Part shown: positions 22,653 to 32,117 of the stretch, piece after piece
Layout of the letters: each line of letters starts with the position of its first letter
Numbering within the stretch: the first letter of the stretch is position 1
Source: Catonia carolina
Lineage: Eukaryota; Arthropoda; Insecta; Hemiptera; Achilidae
Direction of reading: 5' to 3'
NCBI GenBank assembly: GCA_035578175.1
Contig: JAQMRL010000006.1
Span: 65,952,001 to 66,016,000, forward strand
DNA length: 64,000 nucleotides
Program-made: the position numbers and the translations under genes
The notes under the pieces: model-generated
Databases searched by the model: none
Told to the model about the DNA's origin: nothing
Seen by the model: the letters and a program-made list of their open reading frames with translations, nothing else

Positions 22653-25600
22653 ATGTCTTACTCTGTACTAGCACCTGAAGTCGTTCGCGCCGTATCCGGG
22701 CATGTCGTACTTCTCCGATGGAACTTCGAAAACACGGAGGACGTTATGGAAGATGTAGCAGATGTTTTCACCGGATTCGAACCGATTTTGAAAGACCATC
22801 TCTTCACCGAGGCGCAACGTTTGGGTGGTAACGTAAAATGGTATATTTCTATTAAACTAGAACTTATTAAGTTAAACTTTATAGAAAACGAACAGGTAGA
22901 AACAAGCACTTCAGTTGTCTTACACGGATCAACAAAACAGATTGTGAATATTACGATAAACCAGGAAATGGTGGATACGCAATTTCACGAGTCTGTTGAA
23001 AAAATTTATGAGGGACTATCCAAGTTCACATCTGAAGGAAGCGGGTGGACCGTAAAACAGGTGTTGGAACTAGATTTGCATCTTTGCAAATGTGAACCTC
23101 TTTATGGTGCAAAAAGTTCCTTCGTACACCTCCCAAGGTGGTTGAAGTTGAAACACGCCATCATAAACATTTACAATCCCGTAGACGAGATGTGCTTTGT
23201 GTGGAGCGTACTTGCTCATATCAAAGATAGCACATCGCATTCACCACGTTACACCTTCTACAAGAAACATTTAAACTTACTTGACATGCGCGGAATAGAA
23301 TACCCCGTTAAACTGAAAGACATTTCAAAGTTTGAAAAACAGAACCCCACAATCGCAGTTAACGTACTAGGATTTGACCATGACACTAAGACAGTAACAT
23401 GTTTAAGGACGACAATGCACAGAGACAGACAACACATGGTACAGTTGATGCTTGTAACAGACCCCGAAAGTAACAGGTCCCATTACACCCTTATAAATAT
23501 GAAACACGGGGCGAACGGGCTTTCACGGCTCCTGGCAGGTTTAACCGCTTCTAGAAAAGCATGTCACTATTGTCCCTTCTGTTTGCATAGGTTCTCTGAT
23601 CCTTACCCGGCCAAGGCCAAAATAAACCTCGATAAACACATTAAAATGTGTAGTAAATTCGAGGTACAAAGAATCAGATACCCAGACCCCACAAAAGAAC
23701 ACGAGTCTGTTATGAAGTTTAGAAATTACACACCCACCCTACGTGCACCGTACACTGTCTATGCCGACTTTGAATCTTTCTTACTTCCTGTACAAACTGC
23801 TTTGCCTTCTGGTGTAAAGGGCTACACAACCACACGTCATCACCATGTTGCCTGTGGGTATTGCTTTGTCATTGTAGACGAGCTTGGAAAAATCGTTTAT
23901 GGCCCTATCTCCTATCGCGCGAAAAGCGTAGAGGAAGATGTGGTATCGCATATGCTAGATATACTGCTAGCAAAAGCAGACGAATTGGAAACCATAATGA
24001 AGCGGGAAAAGCCTATGGTCATAACAGCCCATCAATCATCCGAGTTTACAAAGGCTGTGCATTGCTGTTTGTGCAAAAAAGACCTCGGTACAGACCGGGT
24101 GAGGCACCATTCTCACACAACCGGACTGTATATCGGAGCTGCCCACAATGAATGTAATTTGAGTTGTTCACGCACTAGTCACATCCCCGTGTTTTTCCAC
24201 AACTTTCGCGGATATGATAGTCATTTTATAGTTCAGGGAATTAAAGGATACAAAAATAGAAACATGTCGTGCATAGCAAACAGTTCTGAAAAATTTTTGA
24301 GCTTGACTTTGGGCCCGCTCAGGTTTCTCGACTCGCTCCAATTTTTAAACGCATCTTTAGACACCCTGGTAAAAAACCTTGCCCAAAATCAAGACGTACC
24401 GGAGACAAATTTCAAGTGTCTATCGTCTATCTTTACAGACCCTGAAAAACGCAGCCTGCTATTGCGTAAAGGTGTCTTCCCTTACGAATACATGACAGAG
24501 CCCACAAAATTTTTAGAAACATCTCTGCCCCCACGCGATGCCTTTTACAGTTCGCTTACCAAAGAGACAATTAGCGAAAGCGAATATCAGCACGCTACCC
24601 GCGTCTGGAACGCGTACGAGGTCGGTACGATGGGTGATTACCATGATTTGTACCTCTTGACCGATGTTTTGCTGTTGAGTGATGTTTTTGAAAATTTCAG
24701 AGACCTAGCCATGCATCATTACTCCATAGACCCGTGCCACTACTTTTCACTCCCTCATTTCGCCTGGAACGCCATGTTGAAGATGACTGGAGTCAGACTA
24801 GAGTTGTTGACTGACCCGGACATGCATCTGTTTTTTGAAACGGGAATCCGTGGTGGGGTGGCACAGATTGCAAACCGTTACGCCAAGGCGAACAACCCGC
24901 TTTTACCTGATCAGTACGACCCATCACAACCTACCACGTGGATTCAATACTATGATTGCACAAATTTATACGGAACCGCGATGGTGGAGTCGTTACCGTA
25001 CGGTGGCTTCCGTTGGTTATCCGAGCAGGAAATCGATGTACTCGATTGGCAGACCCTCCCAGAGGACAGTGCCGACGGATATGTGATGGAAGTAGATTTA
25101 GAATACCCCGATAATTTGCACGATTTACATTCGGACTATCCGCTAGCCCCTGAGTCATGGCTCCCTCCCAAAAACAAGCTTTCCCCATTCCTTAACGCTC
25201 AGAATACAGGACACATACCAAAACTGATGACGACACTATACGATAAGACCAATTATATTACACATTACAGGAACCTGCAGCTTTACACTCAGCTAGGCAT
25301 GAAAGTGAAAAAAATTCACAAAGTCCTGGCATTCAAGCAAACCCGATGGCTAGAACCATACATCCAATTTAACTCCGACCTCCGTAAACTCGCAAAGAAC
25401 GATTTTGAGAAAGACTTTTTTAAGTTACTCAATAATGCTGTTTACGGGAAAAGCCTGGAAAATGTGCGAAACCGTACAAAGTTCGACTTAGTTACAGACA
25501 AACGAAAACTTAACAGACTTGTAGCTAAGCCCCAACTAAAGAGGTGGTACCCGATAAACGAAGAACTGGCGGGGGTCATGTCAAAAAAAGGAGTTATTTA

Positions 25601-26195
25601 TCTTAACCGTCCGATATATGTGGGGTTCTGTGTTTTGGACATCAGTAAATATTTTATGTATAGATTTCATTACAACTATTCTGTTAGGAAATACGGTAAC
25701 AAAATCAAGTTGCTTATGACCGATACAGATTCGCTTGTCTATGAAATCCAGACAGAAAATATTTACAATGATATGGTCCCTGATCTTTCACTTTTTGACA
25801 CCTCCGACTACCCGGAAGACCATAAATGTTATAGCACTGTCAACAAGAAGCGTCTGGGTACTTTCAAGGACGAAATGAAAGGCCGCCCACTTAGAGAGTT
25901 TGTAGGATTACGAGCTAAAATGTACTCGCTTCTTCCCTATGATAAGGTGACTAAAAAAGTTGCAAAAGGGATTCCAAGGGTGTCGATAGAGAAAGATCTT
26001 CGTCACGAACGCTATCTGGAGTGCTTGTTTCACCTTAAATTAAAATTTACAAAGGCTAGCGTAATACGGAGTTACGCTCACCAAATATATACGGTTGAAC
26101 AGTGCAAACTGACTCTATCCCCTTTCGATGATAAACGATACGTACTACCAAACGGACGTGACACAATAGCTTACGGACATTACACCCTTAGGTAA
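22653..26195 (+). CDS. POLB: Protein-primed DNA polymerase B (Polinton type)
   Basis: This codes 1180 aa and replicates the linear element, with a terminal protein expected as primer. Residues about 160-360 hold the N-terminal domain common in Polinton polymerases, including a zinc-finger-like C-x2-C...H...C (CHYCPFC). The 3'-5' exonuclease follows: Exo I DFES (about residue 371) and Exo II FFHNFRGYDSHF. A treble-clef segment (CCLCKK...AHNECNL) lies between them. Polymerase motif A-like YYDCTNLYG, motif B KLLNNAVYGKSLEN and motif C TDTDSLVY (about 1020) are all present, as is the late AKMY block. The frame is uninterrupted and of normal length. The start follows a strong promoter. Confidence 0.96.
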   Translation: MSYSVLAPEVVRAVSGHVVLLRWNFENTEDVMEDVADVFTGFEPILKDHLFTEAQRLGGNVKWYISIKLELIKLNFIENEQVETSTSVVLHGSTKQIVNITINQEMVDTQFHESVEKIYEGLSKFTSEGSGWTVKQVLELDLHLCKCEPLYGAKSSFVHLPRWLKLKHAIINIYNPVDEMCFVWSVLAHIKDSTSHSPRYTFYKKHLNLLDMRGIEYPVKLKDISKFEKQNPTIAVNVLGFDHDTKTVTCLRTTMHRDRQHMVQLMLVTDPESNRSHYTLINMKHGANGLSRLLAGLTASRKACHYCPFCLHRFSDPYPAKAKINLDKHIKMCSKFEVQRIRYPDPTKEHESVMKFRNYTPTLRAPYTVYADFESFLLPVQTALPSGVKGYTTTRHHHVACGYCFVIVDELGKIVYGPISYRAKSVEEDVVSHMLDILLAKADELETIMKREKPMVITAHQSSEFTKAVHCCLCKKDLGTDRVRHHSHTTGLYIGAAHNECNLSCSRTSHIPVFFHNFRGYDSHFIVQGIKGYKNRNMSCIANSSEKFLSLTLGPLRFLDSLQFLNASLDTLVKNLAQNQDVPETNFKCLSSIFTDPEKRSLLLRKGVFPYEYMTEPTKFLETSLPPRDAFYSSLTKETISESEYQHATRVWNAYEVGTMGDYHDLYLLTDVLLLSDVFENFRDLAMHHYSIDPCHYFSLPHFAWNAMLKMTGVRLELLTDPDMHLFFETGIRGGVAQIANRYAKANNPLLPDQYDPSQPTTWIQYYDCTNLYGTAMVESLPYGGFRWLSEQEIDVLDWQTLPEDSADGYVMEVDLEYPDNLHDLHSDYPLAPESWLPPKNKLSPFLNAQNTGHIPKLMTTLYDKTNYITHYRNLQLYTQLGMKVKKIHKVLAFKQTRWLEPYIQFNSDLRKLAKNDFEKDFFKLLNNAVYGKSLENVRNRTKFDLVTDKRKLNRLVAKPQLKRWYPINEELAGVMSKKGVIYLNRPIYVGFCVLDISKYFMYRFHYNYSVRKYGNKIKLLMTDTDSLVYEIQTENIYNDMVPDLSLFDTSDYPEDHKCYSTVNKKRLGTFKDEMKGRPLREFVGLRAKMYSLLPYDKVTKKVAKGIPRVSIEKDLRHERYLECLFHLKLKFTKASVIRSYAHQIYTVEQCKLTLSPFDDKRYVLPNGRDTIAYGHYTLR

Positions 26196-26253
26196 ACGCC
26201 GACGGTGTTGAGATGGTGGTTTAAAATCGGAAGCCGAATTAGCTGCATGTTAG

Positions 26254-26373
26254 GACATGTTTGTGACCTTGAGCGGCGCGACAACTTAAAGGTGGGAGAG
26301 TAAGGGATCATCAGACATGTTCGTGACCTTGAGCGGTGCGACAACTTGGAGGTGGGAGAGTAAGGGATCAACA
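26254..26373. repeat. Two tandem 60-bp repeats carrying TGACCTTGA
   Basis: Units 26254-26313 and 26314-26373 differ at a few positions. Each contains TGACCTTGAGCGG (26264 and 26324). The segment from 26196 to 26604 holds no gene; another TGACCTTGA is at 26496 and a TATATATA-like stretch precedes the next gene. Confidence 0.85.
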
Positions 26374-26604
26374 CCTTGACATTAGATGCCGAGCGAAGGT
26401 CATGTGCAGGTGAGTTTCAAAATATTATGTAATACTTTAGACTTAGGACATGTTGAGACAGGCTCGTGAGCGTCATCCTTCCTTACAAAACGGTTTGACC
26501 TTGATCGTGTAGGCGTTCCATCCGTAGTGTTTTATTTTTAGATTTAGTCTCCCATTATGTATATATATGAGTTACTTTAATACCTCGTCATTTCTACTCC
26601 AACC

Positions 26605-26922
26605 ATGACACAGTCAAGAATGGATTCGTTAGTGCAGCGTTTCAATACAGTCGCAGATGCGTCGTATCCTTCCATCAAGAAAGTACAGGATCTAATCGCT
26701 ACTATGCCCTATCGCATAGAGACTATGGAAAAATTAATTACTCGCTACGGGCCGACTTTATTTGTCACGCTTTCCACTCCGATAGAGACCACGCCGTTTG
26801 GTGTGTACCTACCTTCAGTGTATTACAACCGGTTTACAGAGACCGAAGTGGCCCTTTTGGCAGTATCCGGCTTATGTCTGATCCGGAGCGATAAAAACGA
26901 TCTGAAGCTCTGTAAAATTTAA
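26605..26922 (+). CDS. Small Polinton protein, function unknown
   Basis: This codes 105 aa from an ATG at 26605. Its C-terminal half, RYGPTLFVTLS followed by FGVYLPSVYYNRFTE, resembles short proteins I recall in other eukaryotic DNA-virus-like elements, where a β-strand-rich RYGP / LP-x-RY-x-x-FT pattern recurs. I cannot name the domain. It lies between polymerase and integrase with about 400 bp of repeat-bearing promoter sequence upstream, so a replication-linked role is possible but unproven. Confidence 0.6.
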   Translation: MTQSRMDSLVQRFNTVADASYPSIKKVQDLIATMPYRIETMEKLITRYGPTLFVTLSTPIETTPFGVYLPSVYYNRFTETEVALLAVSGLCLIRSDKNDLKLCKI

Positions 26923-26937
26923 GAACAGAGAGTGTAT

Positions 26938-27010
26938 AGTCCCTCACGGGGCTACCCCCTCAAGGTCCTTCTTGGGACGGTTGACGAGGCTTGGCGTGCC
27001 GAGGGGGCTT
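26938..27010 (+). other. GC-rich stem-loop region
   Basis: ACCCCCTC (26954-26961) can pair with GAGGGGGC (27001-27008), enclosing a smaller GTCC/GGAC hairpin. It lies between the small gene and the integrase. It could be a transcript structure or a DNA hairpin; no function is assigned. Confidence 0.4.
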
Positions 27011-27084
27011 AAAGTATTTAAAGCATTGTCCTCTTTTTGTAAAGGGTAGTGGTTCAAATACCGACCAATCGTCAACTTTAAAAC

Positions 27085-28005
27085 ATGAGTGTGAAAGCGG
27101 CTATAGCGAATGAGTTACACGCAGCGGTTCGTAAACGCTTTCCCACGCGTAAGACTGTCTTGAAAGGAAGGAACGATCTGATGCAACTGGATTTGGTAGA
27201 AATGATTCCGTACGCAAAGGTGAACGGTAATTTCAAGTATATTTTGACTGCGATAAATTGTTTTTCAAAGTTCGGTGCAGCTGTAGGCGTTAAAAACAAG
27301 ACCGGGGCGGCCGTAGCGAGCGCGTTAGCACCGATACTTGCGAAGGCTCGTGTAAAGCATATACAGACGGACAACGGAAAAGAATTTTACAACCCACATG
27401 TGATGACACTCTTGAAACGTCATGGTATCAATCACTACTCTACATATTCCGACAAGAAGGCTGCCATAGTGGAACGATTCAATAGAACGCTAAAAAACAT
27501 GATGTGGCGTGAATTTACTGCGCAAGGTACGTACAAATGGAAACACTTACTCCCTAATCTCATAGATAAATATAACAATACTTTTCATAGGACTATAGGT
27601 ATGAGACCGAACCAGGTCAATGCTAAAAACCAGGATCTGGTCTTGAGGCGAGTGAGTAATTTAAAACGTTCTGTGGTGGTGAAAGCAAAATTCCGGGTAG
27701 GAGATAAAGTCAGAATCAGCAAGTACAAAAGCGTTTTTGCTAAAGGCTATCTTCCCAATTGGACGAATGAAACGTTTACAGTACACACCGTACAACCGAC
27801 CATCCCCCCCACCTACCTAATTCGTGATGCTAGCGGTGAGGTATTGAAGGGAGGTTTCTACAACCAGGAACTCAGCAAGACTCGTTTCGGTGATGTTTAC
27901 CTAGTCGAACGAGTATTACGTAAAAAGGGCGATAGAATATTAGTGAGGTGGATGGGCTTCGACAAACGACACGACTCGTGGATAGACAAACACGACCTTA
28001 TATAA
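27085..28005 (+). CDS. INT: Retroviral-type integrase with chromodomain
   Basis: This codes 306 aa and integrates the element by DDE chemistry, consistent with the 6-bp duplication seen. The rve core carries QLDLVEM (D about 36), QTDNGKEF (D about 96) and AAIVERFNRTL (E about 130), with the expected spacing. No clear HHCC finger precedes the core, so the N-terminus is shorter than in retroviral enzymes. The last 40 residues (VYLVERVLRKKGDRILVRW...) form a chromodomain, which in chromoviruses and many Polintons targets chromatin. The frame is complete and starts at an ATG after a long leader. Confidence 0.96.
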   Translation: MSVKAAIANELHAAVRKRFPTRKTVLKGRNDLMQLDLVEMIPYAKVNGNFKYILTAINCFSKFGAAVGVKNKTGAAVASALAPILAKARVKHIQTDNGKEFYNPHVMTLLKRHGINHYSTYSDKKAAIVERFNRTLKNMMWREFTAQGTYKWKHLLPNLIDKYNNTFHRTIGMRPNQVNAKNQDLVLRRVSNLKRSVVVKAKFRVGDKVRISKYKSVFAKGYLPNWTNETFTVHTVQPTIPPTYLIRDASGEVLKGGFYNQELSKTRFGDVYLVERVLRKKGDRILVRWMGFDKRHDSWIDKHDLI

Positions 28006-28025
28006 GTCAAGTGCAATGTCTAAAC

Positions 28026-28730
28026 ATGATCAGTGCTAATATGAAGTTTACACAACACGCCGATGACATTGAAATTGAAAACTTTGACGGACTGACCCCT
28101 GAACCGATTTGTAGACGTCACGGTAGTTTACTCCCATCAAATGTTAGGTGTATTCTATGTGGGCCGTCAAACTGTGGGAAAACCAATCTCGTTTTGAACT
28201 TGTTGTTTGGTGTTAACGGCGTTCGCTTTAAGAATCTGTATGTATTTTCTAAATCCTTGGCCCAACCTAAATACAAACTTTTGACCGCGGTAATGAAGGG
28301 CCTACCCGAGATCGGATACTTTACTTTTAGCGAGAACCAAAGCGTACCCCACCCTAACGAAGCTAACCCCGATTCTGTAATGGTTTTTGATGATGTTGCG
28401 TGCGAAAAGCAGGACAATATACGGAATTATTTCACCATGGGGCGTCACAACAATTTGGATGTGTTTTATTTGGCTCAAACGTACAGTCACATCCCCAAAC
28501 AATTGATACGGGACAACTGTAATTTGCTTGTGGTGTTTAAACAAGATGACTTGAATTTGCGTCATGTTTACAACGACCACGTTAACACTGACATGACTTT
28601 GACCCAGTTTAAAGACTTGTGCTCGTACGCATGGAACAATTCCTCGAATGCTTTTTTAACGATTGATAAAGAGAGCCCCATCAACTGTGGAAGGTACCGG
28701 GTGGGTTTCAACACATTTGTGACCCTATAA
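28026..28730 (+). CDS. ATP: Genome-packaging ATPase (A32/FtsK-HerA type)
   Basis: This codes 234 aa from the ATG at 28026; an ATG at 28041 is an alternative, and the open frame upstream overlaps the integrase without an ATG of its own. Walker A is GPSNCGKT, Walker B VMVFDDV, and a downstream YLAQTYSHIPK matches the sensor/arginine region of viral packaging ATPases. The family pumps the DNA genome into preformed capsids. The stop codon is part of a TATAAATA (28726-28733) that probably serves the next gene. Confidence 0.94.
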   Translation: MISANMKFTQHADDIEIENFDGLTPEPICRRHGSLLPSNVRCILCGPSNCGKTNLVLNLLFGVNGVRFKNLYVFSKSLAQPKYKLLTAVMKGLPEIGYFTFSENQSVPHPNEANPDSVMVFDDVACEKQDNIRNYFTMGRHNNLDVFYLAQTYSHIPKQLIRDNCNLLVVFKQDDLNLRHVYNDHVNTDMTLTQFKDLCSYAWNNSSNAFLTIDKESPINCGRYRVGFNTFVTL

Positions 28731-28733
28731 ATA
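28726..28733 (+). promoter_or_regulatory. TATA box overlapping the ATPase stop codon
   Basis: TATAAATA spans the ATPase termination codon and lies 36 bp before the next ATG (28769). This compact arrangement and the same octamer at other Polinton genes support a promoter. Confidence 0.55.
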
Positions 28734-28768
28734 CATGCGTTTTATGATTCCCTCTGTTATTTATTGCT

Positions 28769-29722
28769 ATGTCAAAGTCAAAGGAACATCTCGTACAGCA
28801 ATTAGTGCGTTTGCGGGAAAACATTAAACGAAAACATCGTGCGTTCAGTACTGGTGTTCTGGCTAGTGAAGAATCTTTACAAAAGCAGTTTAAACCTATA
28901 GTGGATCCCCTAAAGAAACTCGTAGCAGACAGCACCTTCGGTTCTAAAATTAAAAACGAAGAGTCTGTATTTGAAGATAGCAAACCTTACGATGGTAGGG
29001 GTGAAAACAAAGATTTTCAGGTATTCAGGGACGCGCTGGGACTACCAGCTAGCCCTCCCTCTAACAGACAACAAGGCGCTAGTAACACACCCGTACCGAG
29101 TAGAATCAGTTCGCTGTATCAATTCTCCACATCACCATCCACTTCTTCTCCCTTAAGACGAAAATACCTTAAGGAACATGTTTACGATACGACAGGGGAT
29201 ATGGATTTCGTATATGGGGCGCGAGTTGTCGACAACAAACTTATGATTGGGAACAAACCGATCTCTTTCGAAGGTGAAGACATAGTTATTGATGGCACAA
29301 GTAAATATACGGGGACTGTAGGACTTTACGAATTAATTTTCAAAAAACACCCGGACACGAGTAAAATTGAACAAAATGACTATGACAATTATAGACACAT
29401 ACTGATTGAAACCAGTGCGCACAAGCAGCGCTACCAACCAGAATCCCACATAAATTCCAACAAGGGGACCAAATATAAAAATATAATCAGACCTCTTTTT
29501 CTAGAGAGTCACGAGATAGTTGGACGGACAGGTAAAGGAATGGTGTTGAGTAGGAACCCTGTGGACTACATTCTATGGGATGACCCCAACGAGCTATGCG
29601 AGCGGCTGCGGTTGCTTTTGGCATCCGAACAGGCCGGTAACCGCGCACACTCTAACGAGATCATGTCGATAATCGAAGAGCTAAGGGAGGCCGGTATTAT
29701 AAAAGGGCGTGGAAGGTTTTGA
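28769..29722 (+). CDS. DUF8207-type Polinton protein
   Basis: This codes 317 aa. The N-terminal third is charged and probably helical (ENIKRKHRAFSTG, PLKKLVADSTFG), followed by a Ser/Pro-rich linker (about 95-130). The conserved domain follows: DFVYGARVVDNKLMIGNKPI, GTVGLYELIFKKHP and an HKQRYQP segment. This matches my memory of the DUF8207 family found in insect and cnidarian Polintons. Its biochemical role is unknown. Placement between the ATPase and structural genes suggests a virion or core protein. The Gly/Arg C-terminus (KGRGRF) may bind nucleic acid. Confidence 0.75.
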   Translation: MSKSKEHLVQQLVRLRENIKRKHRAFSTGVLASEESLQKQFKPIVDPLKKLVADSTFGSKIKNEESVFEDSKPYDGRGENKDFQVFRDALGLPASPPSNRQQGASNTPVPSRISSLYQFSTSPSTSSPLRRKYLKEHVYDTTGDMDFVYGARVVDNKLMIGNKPISFEGEDIVIDGTSKYTGTVGLYELIFKKHPDTSKIEQNDYDNYRHILIETSAHKQRYQPESHINSNKGTKYKNIIRPLFLESHEIVGRTGKGMVLSRNPVDYILWDDPNELCERLRLLLASEQAGNRAHSNEIMSIIEELREAGIIKGRGRF

Positions 29723-29739
29723 AATTAGTCATAACTGTC

Positions 29740-31521
29740 ATGAGCATAGACAAGTTCGGACATTCAAACAGAAACGATAGGCGGCGGGACAGAGGGGTGC
29801 ATCGTCCACCTATCACTCTCCAGTCCGGCGGGGTCCCCTATAAGTTGACCGAGGACGGTGACCTCGACTTTCAAGGCAAAGGGCTGCGTAATTTAAAACC
29901 ACCAGTAACACAAAACGATGCGGTACGTAAGGGAGACTGTATCGTGTTCGATCCCGACTCCTCCACGATCGATGTGAAAAAGAGAAAAATTATCAACTTG
30001 GGTGATCCAGAAACGGACGTCGACGCGATCAACTTGGGGGTTATGAAAAAAAACTGTTTGACAGCGGATCTGTCTGACAACTTTTACGACGCCAACTTTA
30101 TGCGAGTAAAAAATGTTGGTGAACCCGTTGAACAAAATGATGCAGTACCGGTTCAATACCTGGCAAAGAACTTCGCCACCAAGGCGGACATGCGCACCAC
30201 TCTAGAAGCGACATCATCAGCAACAGCAGCCGTGGCAGCGAGTCTAGACGCAGTAGCGGTGGGAGCAGCAGCGACGGATTCCGAAGGCAATCCAACGTTC
30301 AACGAGAAACGCTTGACGGGGGTGGGTACGCCCATCCACGACAAAGACGTAGTCACCTTGAAATATTACAAGGAACACACTAGTTTAAATGTCGATAACG
30401 AGGCGAAAAAGGTAGACATGCAGGATTATGTGGTGAAAAATGTAGGCGTACCCAATGATGACACCGACGCCGTCACACTTGGTTATTTGAACTGGAACTA
30501 TGTGAAACAGTCAGCTTTTGAAAAGGCGCTTCTGTTTGCCGATGACAAGAAAACTGTAGACGTGAAACGCTGTAGGCTCGTTAATGTTGGAAATGGTGCA
30601 CGTGAGACCGACGCGGTCAATGTTGTACAGGTTAGGGAGATTTGCAATGAGGTGTTTGAAACATCTGTACAAATGGCGATTCATCTGCAAAAACAGCAGC
30701 GTGGGGAACGAACCGCTTCCGGTGATGTGAACGAATTTAAAAAGCTGACTCAATCGTTGAGAGACCGGTTGCAAGAATTCAGCGAGACATATTATATTTC
30801 CCCTGAAGTTTTGATCGGTCCGCGTGGTGAGAAAGGTGAGAAAGGTGAGAAAGGTGAACAAGGTCAACGAGGAGAAGCAGCTGAAGGAATGCACTTTAAT
30901 GCTCAAGAGCAGGCCTTCGACTTACAAGGAAAGCGCATTATTAACGTTGCGCATCCAATAGGACCGACAGATGCCGTAAACCGAGATTACGTCACGCATG
31001 CCTTAACAAGCTTTTTGGATGTTGTAGAGAAATCGCAACGACGTAGAATCAGAAGTGTACATGGACCTGAGGCGCTTCCACTTATGGACGATGAACATGA
31101 AGAAGAAGACCCGAAAATAGATCAACTAGCGAAGGATTTTTTGGATACGTTGATAAAAATCATTCACCGTCATCAGCATTACAAGATGGGGCCGGTGTTT
31201 CCAACAATTCCTGGCCCACGTGGCCCACAAGGTCCAGAAGGAAAAGCCGGTAAAGACGGACGTGCTGGGGCTCCAGGAAAGGTTGGTCCACGTGGAGTAA
31301 AAGGTGAGCCTGGAGCGCCTGGTCTAGGCTTCAAATTGGACGCAAAGGGTGACGGATATGACATGCAAAATAAACGTCTTACAAACGTCGCGGTACCGGT
31401 GTATGGTAACGACGCGGTTATATTGTCTTATTTTAACAATAGTCTAAACGAACGCATAGACCCAAAAACTGATGAGAGCAATGCCGGCGTTTCATATTCT
31501 ACGGCTCTTGATAAAATTTAG
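29740..31521 (+). CDS. Collagen-like fibre / tail-fibre-like repeat protein
   Basis: This codes 593 aa from the ATG at 29740. About eight copies of a module of the type 'KRIxNVxxPxxxxDAVxxxYV' run through it (for example RIINVAHPIGPTDAV, RLTNVAVPVYGNDAV), a pattern typical of phage and virus fibre shafts. Two collagen-like Gly-X-Y stretches interrupt it, one beginning GPRGEKGEKGEKGEQG and one near the C-terminus beginning GPRGPQGPEGKAG. Both imply a trimer. An adhesive fibre or vertex spike is the natural reading. It belongs to the late structural block. Confidence 0.75.
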   Translation: MSIDKFGHSNRNDRRRDRGVHRPPITLQSGGVPYKLTEDGDLDFQGKGLRNLKPPVTQNDAVRKGDCIVFDPDSSTIDVKKRKIINLGDPETDVDAINLGVMKKNCLTADLSDNFYDANFMRVKNVGEPVEQNDAVPVQYLAKNFATKADMRTTLEATSSATAAVAASLDAVAVGAAATDSEGNPTFNEKRLTGVGTPIHDKDVVTLKYYKEHTSLNVDNEAKKVDMQDYVVKNVGVPNDDTDAVTLGYLNWNYVKQSAFEKALLFADDKKTVDVKRCRLVNVGNGARETDAVNVVQVREICNEVFETSVQMAIHLQKQQRGERTASGDVNEFKKLTQSLRDRLQEFSETYYISPEVLIGPRGEKGEKGEKGEQGQRGEAAEGMHFNAQEQAFDLQGKRIINVAHPIGPTDAVNRDYVTHALTSFLDVVEKSQRRRIRSVHGPEALPLMDDEHEEEDPKIDQLAKDFLDTLIKIIHRHQHYKMGPVFPTIPGPRGPQGPEGKAGKDGRAGAPGKVGPRGVKGEPGAPGLGFKLDAKGDGYDMQNKRLTNVAVPVYGNDAVILSYFNNSLNERIDPKTDESNAGVSYSTALDKI

Positions 31522-31557
31522 GATTCATAGTTACTGGTAGTGCTGGTGTGGAGCTAA

Positions 31558-31565
31558 TATATAAG
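31558..31565 (+). promoter_or_regulatory. TATA box ahead of the PLA2-like gene
   Basis: TATATAAG lies 37 bp before the ATG at 31602, in the short gap after the fibre gene. Confidence 0.5.
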
Positions 31566-31601
31566 TAGCTTCATAACCAAAGAAACCTATAAAAGCGCGT
31601 G

Positions 31602-32117
31602 ATGTCAAAGACGAATACCACTCGTGTAAGAGGAAGGGGTGTGTTAGGTTCTATCGCTCGTTTTGGCGGAAAGGTTTTGAACCGTGCTATAGATCTATTA
31701 CCTATTGAGCTCCATATTCCAGGGTATAATTATTGTGGCCCGGGCACACACCTGAGTGAGCGGTTGTCCAGGGGTGATCAAGGTATTAATCAACTGGATA
31801 GTGCTTGTAAGGAGCACGATATAGCATACTCAAAGTCAAGTGATAGTAGAGTACGGGCAGAGGCAGATCGAGTGTTGGCTGAAAGGGCCTGGGAACGAGT
31901 TAGGTCGTCGGACGCGAGTGCAGGTGAAAGAGCAGCGGCTTGGGCGGTTACTAACCTGATGAAGGCGAAAAGTAAGATTGGAGGAGGGGGTAGGAAGAAA
32001 CGCACGCGTAGACGTTCTCGTGTAATGGCGGGACGGGGACTGTACCTAAAGCCGTACAAGGTTTCTGGAAAGGGGTTACGTGTTCGGAAGATAAAAAAAA
32101 AGAAGAAGCGTTGTTGA
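31602..32117 (+). CDS. Phospholipase A2-like virion protein
   Basis: This codes 171 aa from the ATG at 31602. The core YNYCGPGTHLSERL is a calcium-binding loop and DSACKEHDIAYSKS contains the catalytic His-Asp pair of the parvovirus-type PLA2 fold. In parvoviruses the equivalent domain opens the endosomal membrane during entry, and a similar role is likely here. The C-terminal 45 residues are very basic (GGGRKKRTRRRSR) and end in a Lys run, so nuclear import or DNA binding is likely. The Lys codons form a nine-A run from which a -1 frameshift would enter the protease frame. Confidence 0.85.
   Translation: MSKTNTTRVRGRGVLGSIARFGGKVLNRAIDLLPIELHIPGYNYCGPGTHLSERLSRGDQGINQLDSACKEHDIAYSKSSDSRVRAEADRVLAERAWERVRSSDASAGERAAAWAVTNLMKAKSKIGGGGRKKRTRRRSRVMAGRGLYLKPYKVSGKGLRVRKIKKKKKRC
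32093..32102 (+). promoter_or_regulatory. Candidate -1 ribosomal frameshift site (A9 G)
   Basis: In the PLA2 frame the codons read ATA AAA AAA AAG, containing A AAA AAA and A AAA AAG heptamers 14-20 nt before the PLA2 stop. The protease frame is exactly -1, open from 32012 and without any ATG until 32201, which lies inside the conserved region. Slippage would join the two products. Confidence 0.5.

Noticed and set aside
23080..23100. LxCxE-like retinoblastoma-binding motif in the polymerase (HLCKCEPL)
   Set aside because: The spacing is L-C-K-C-E, so the central position is not Cys and the motif does not match.
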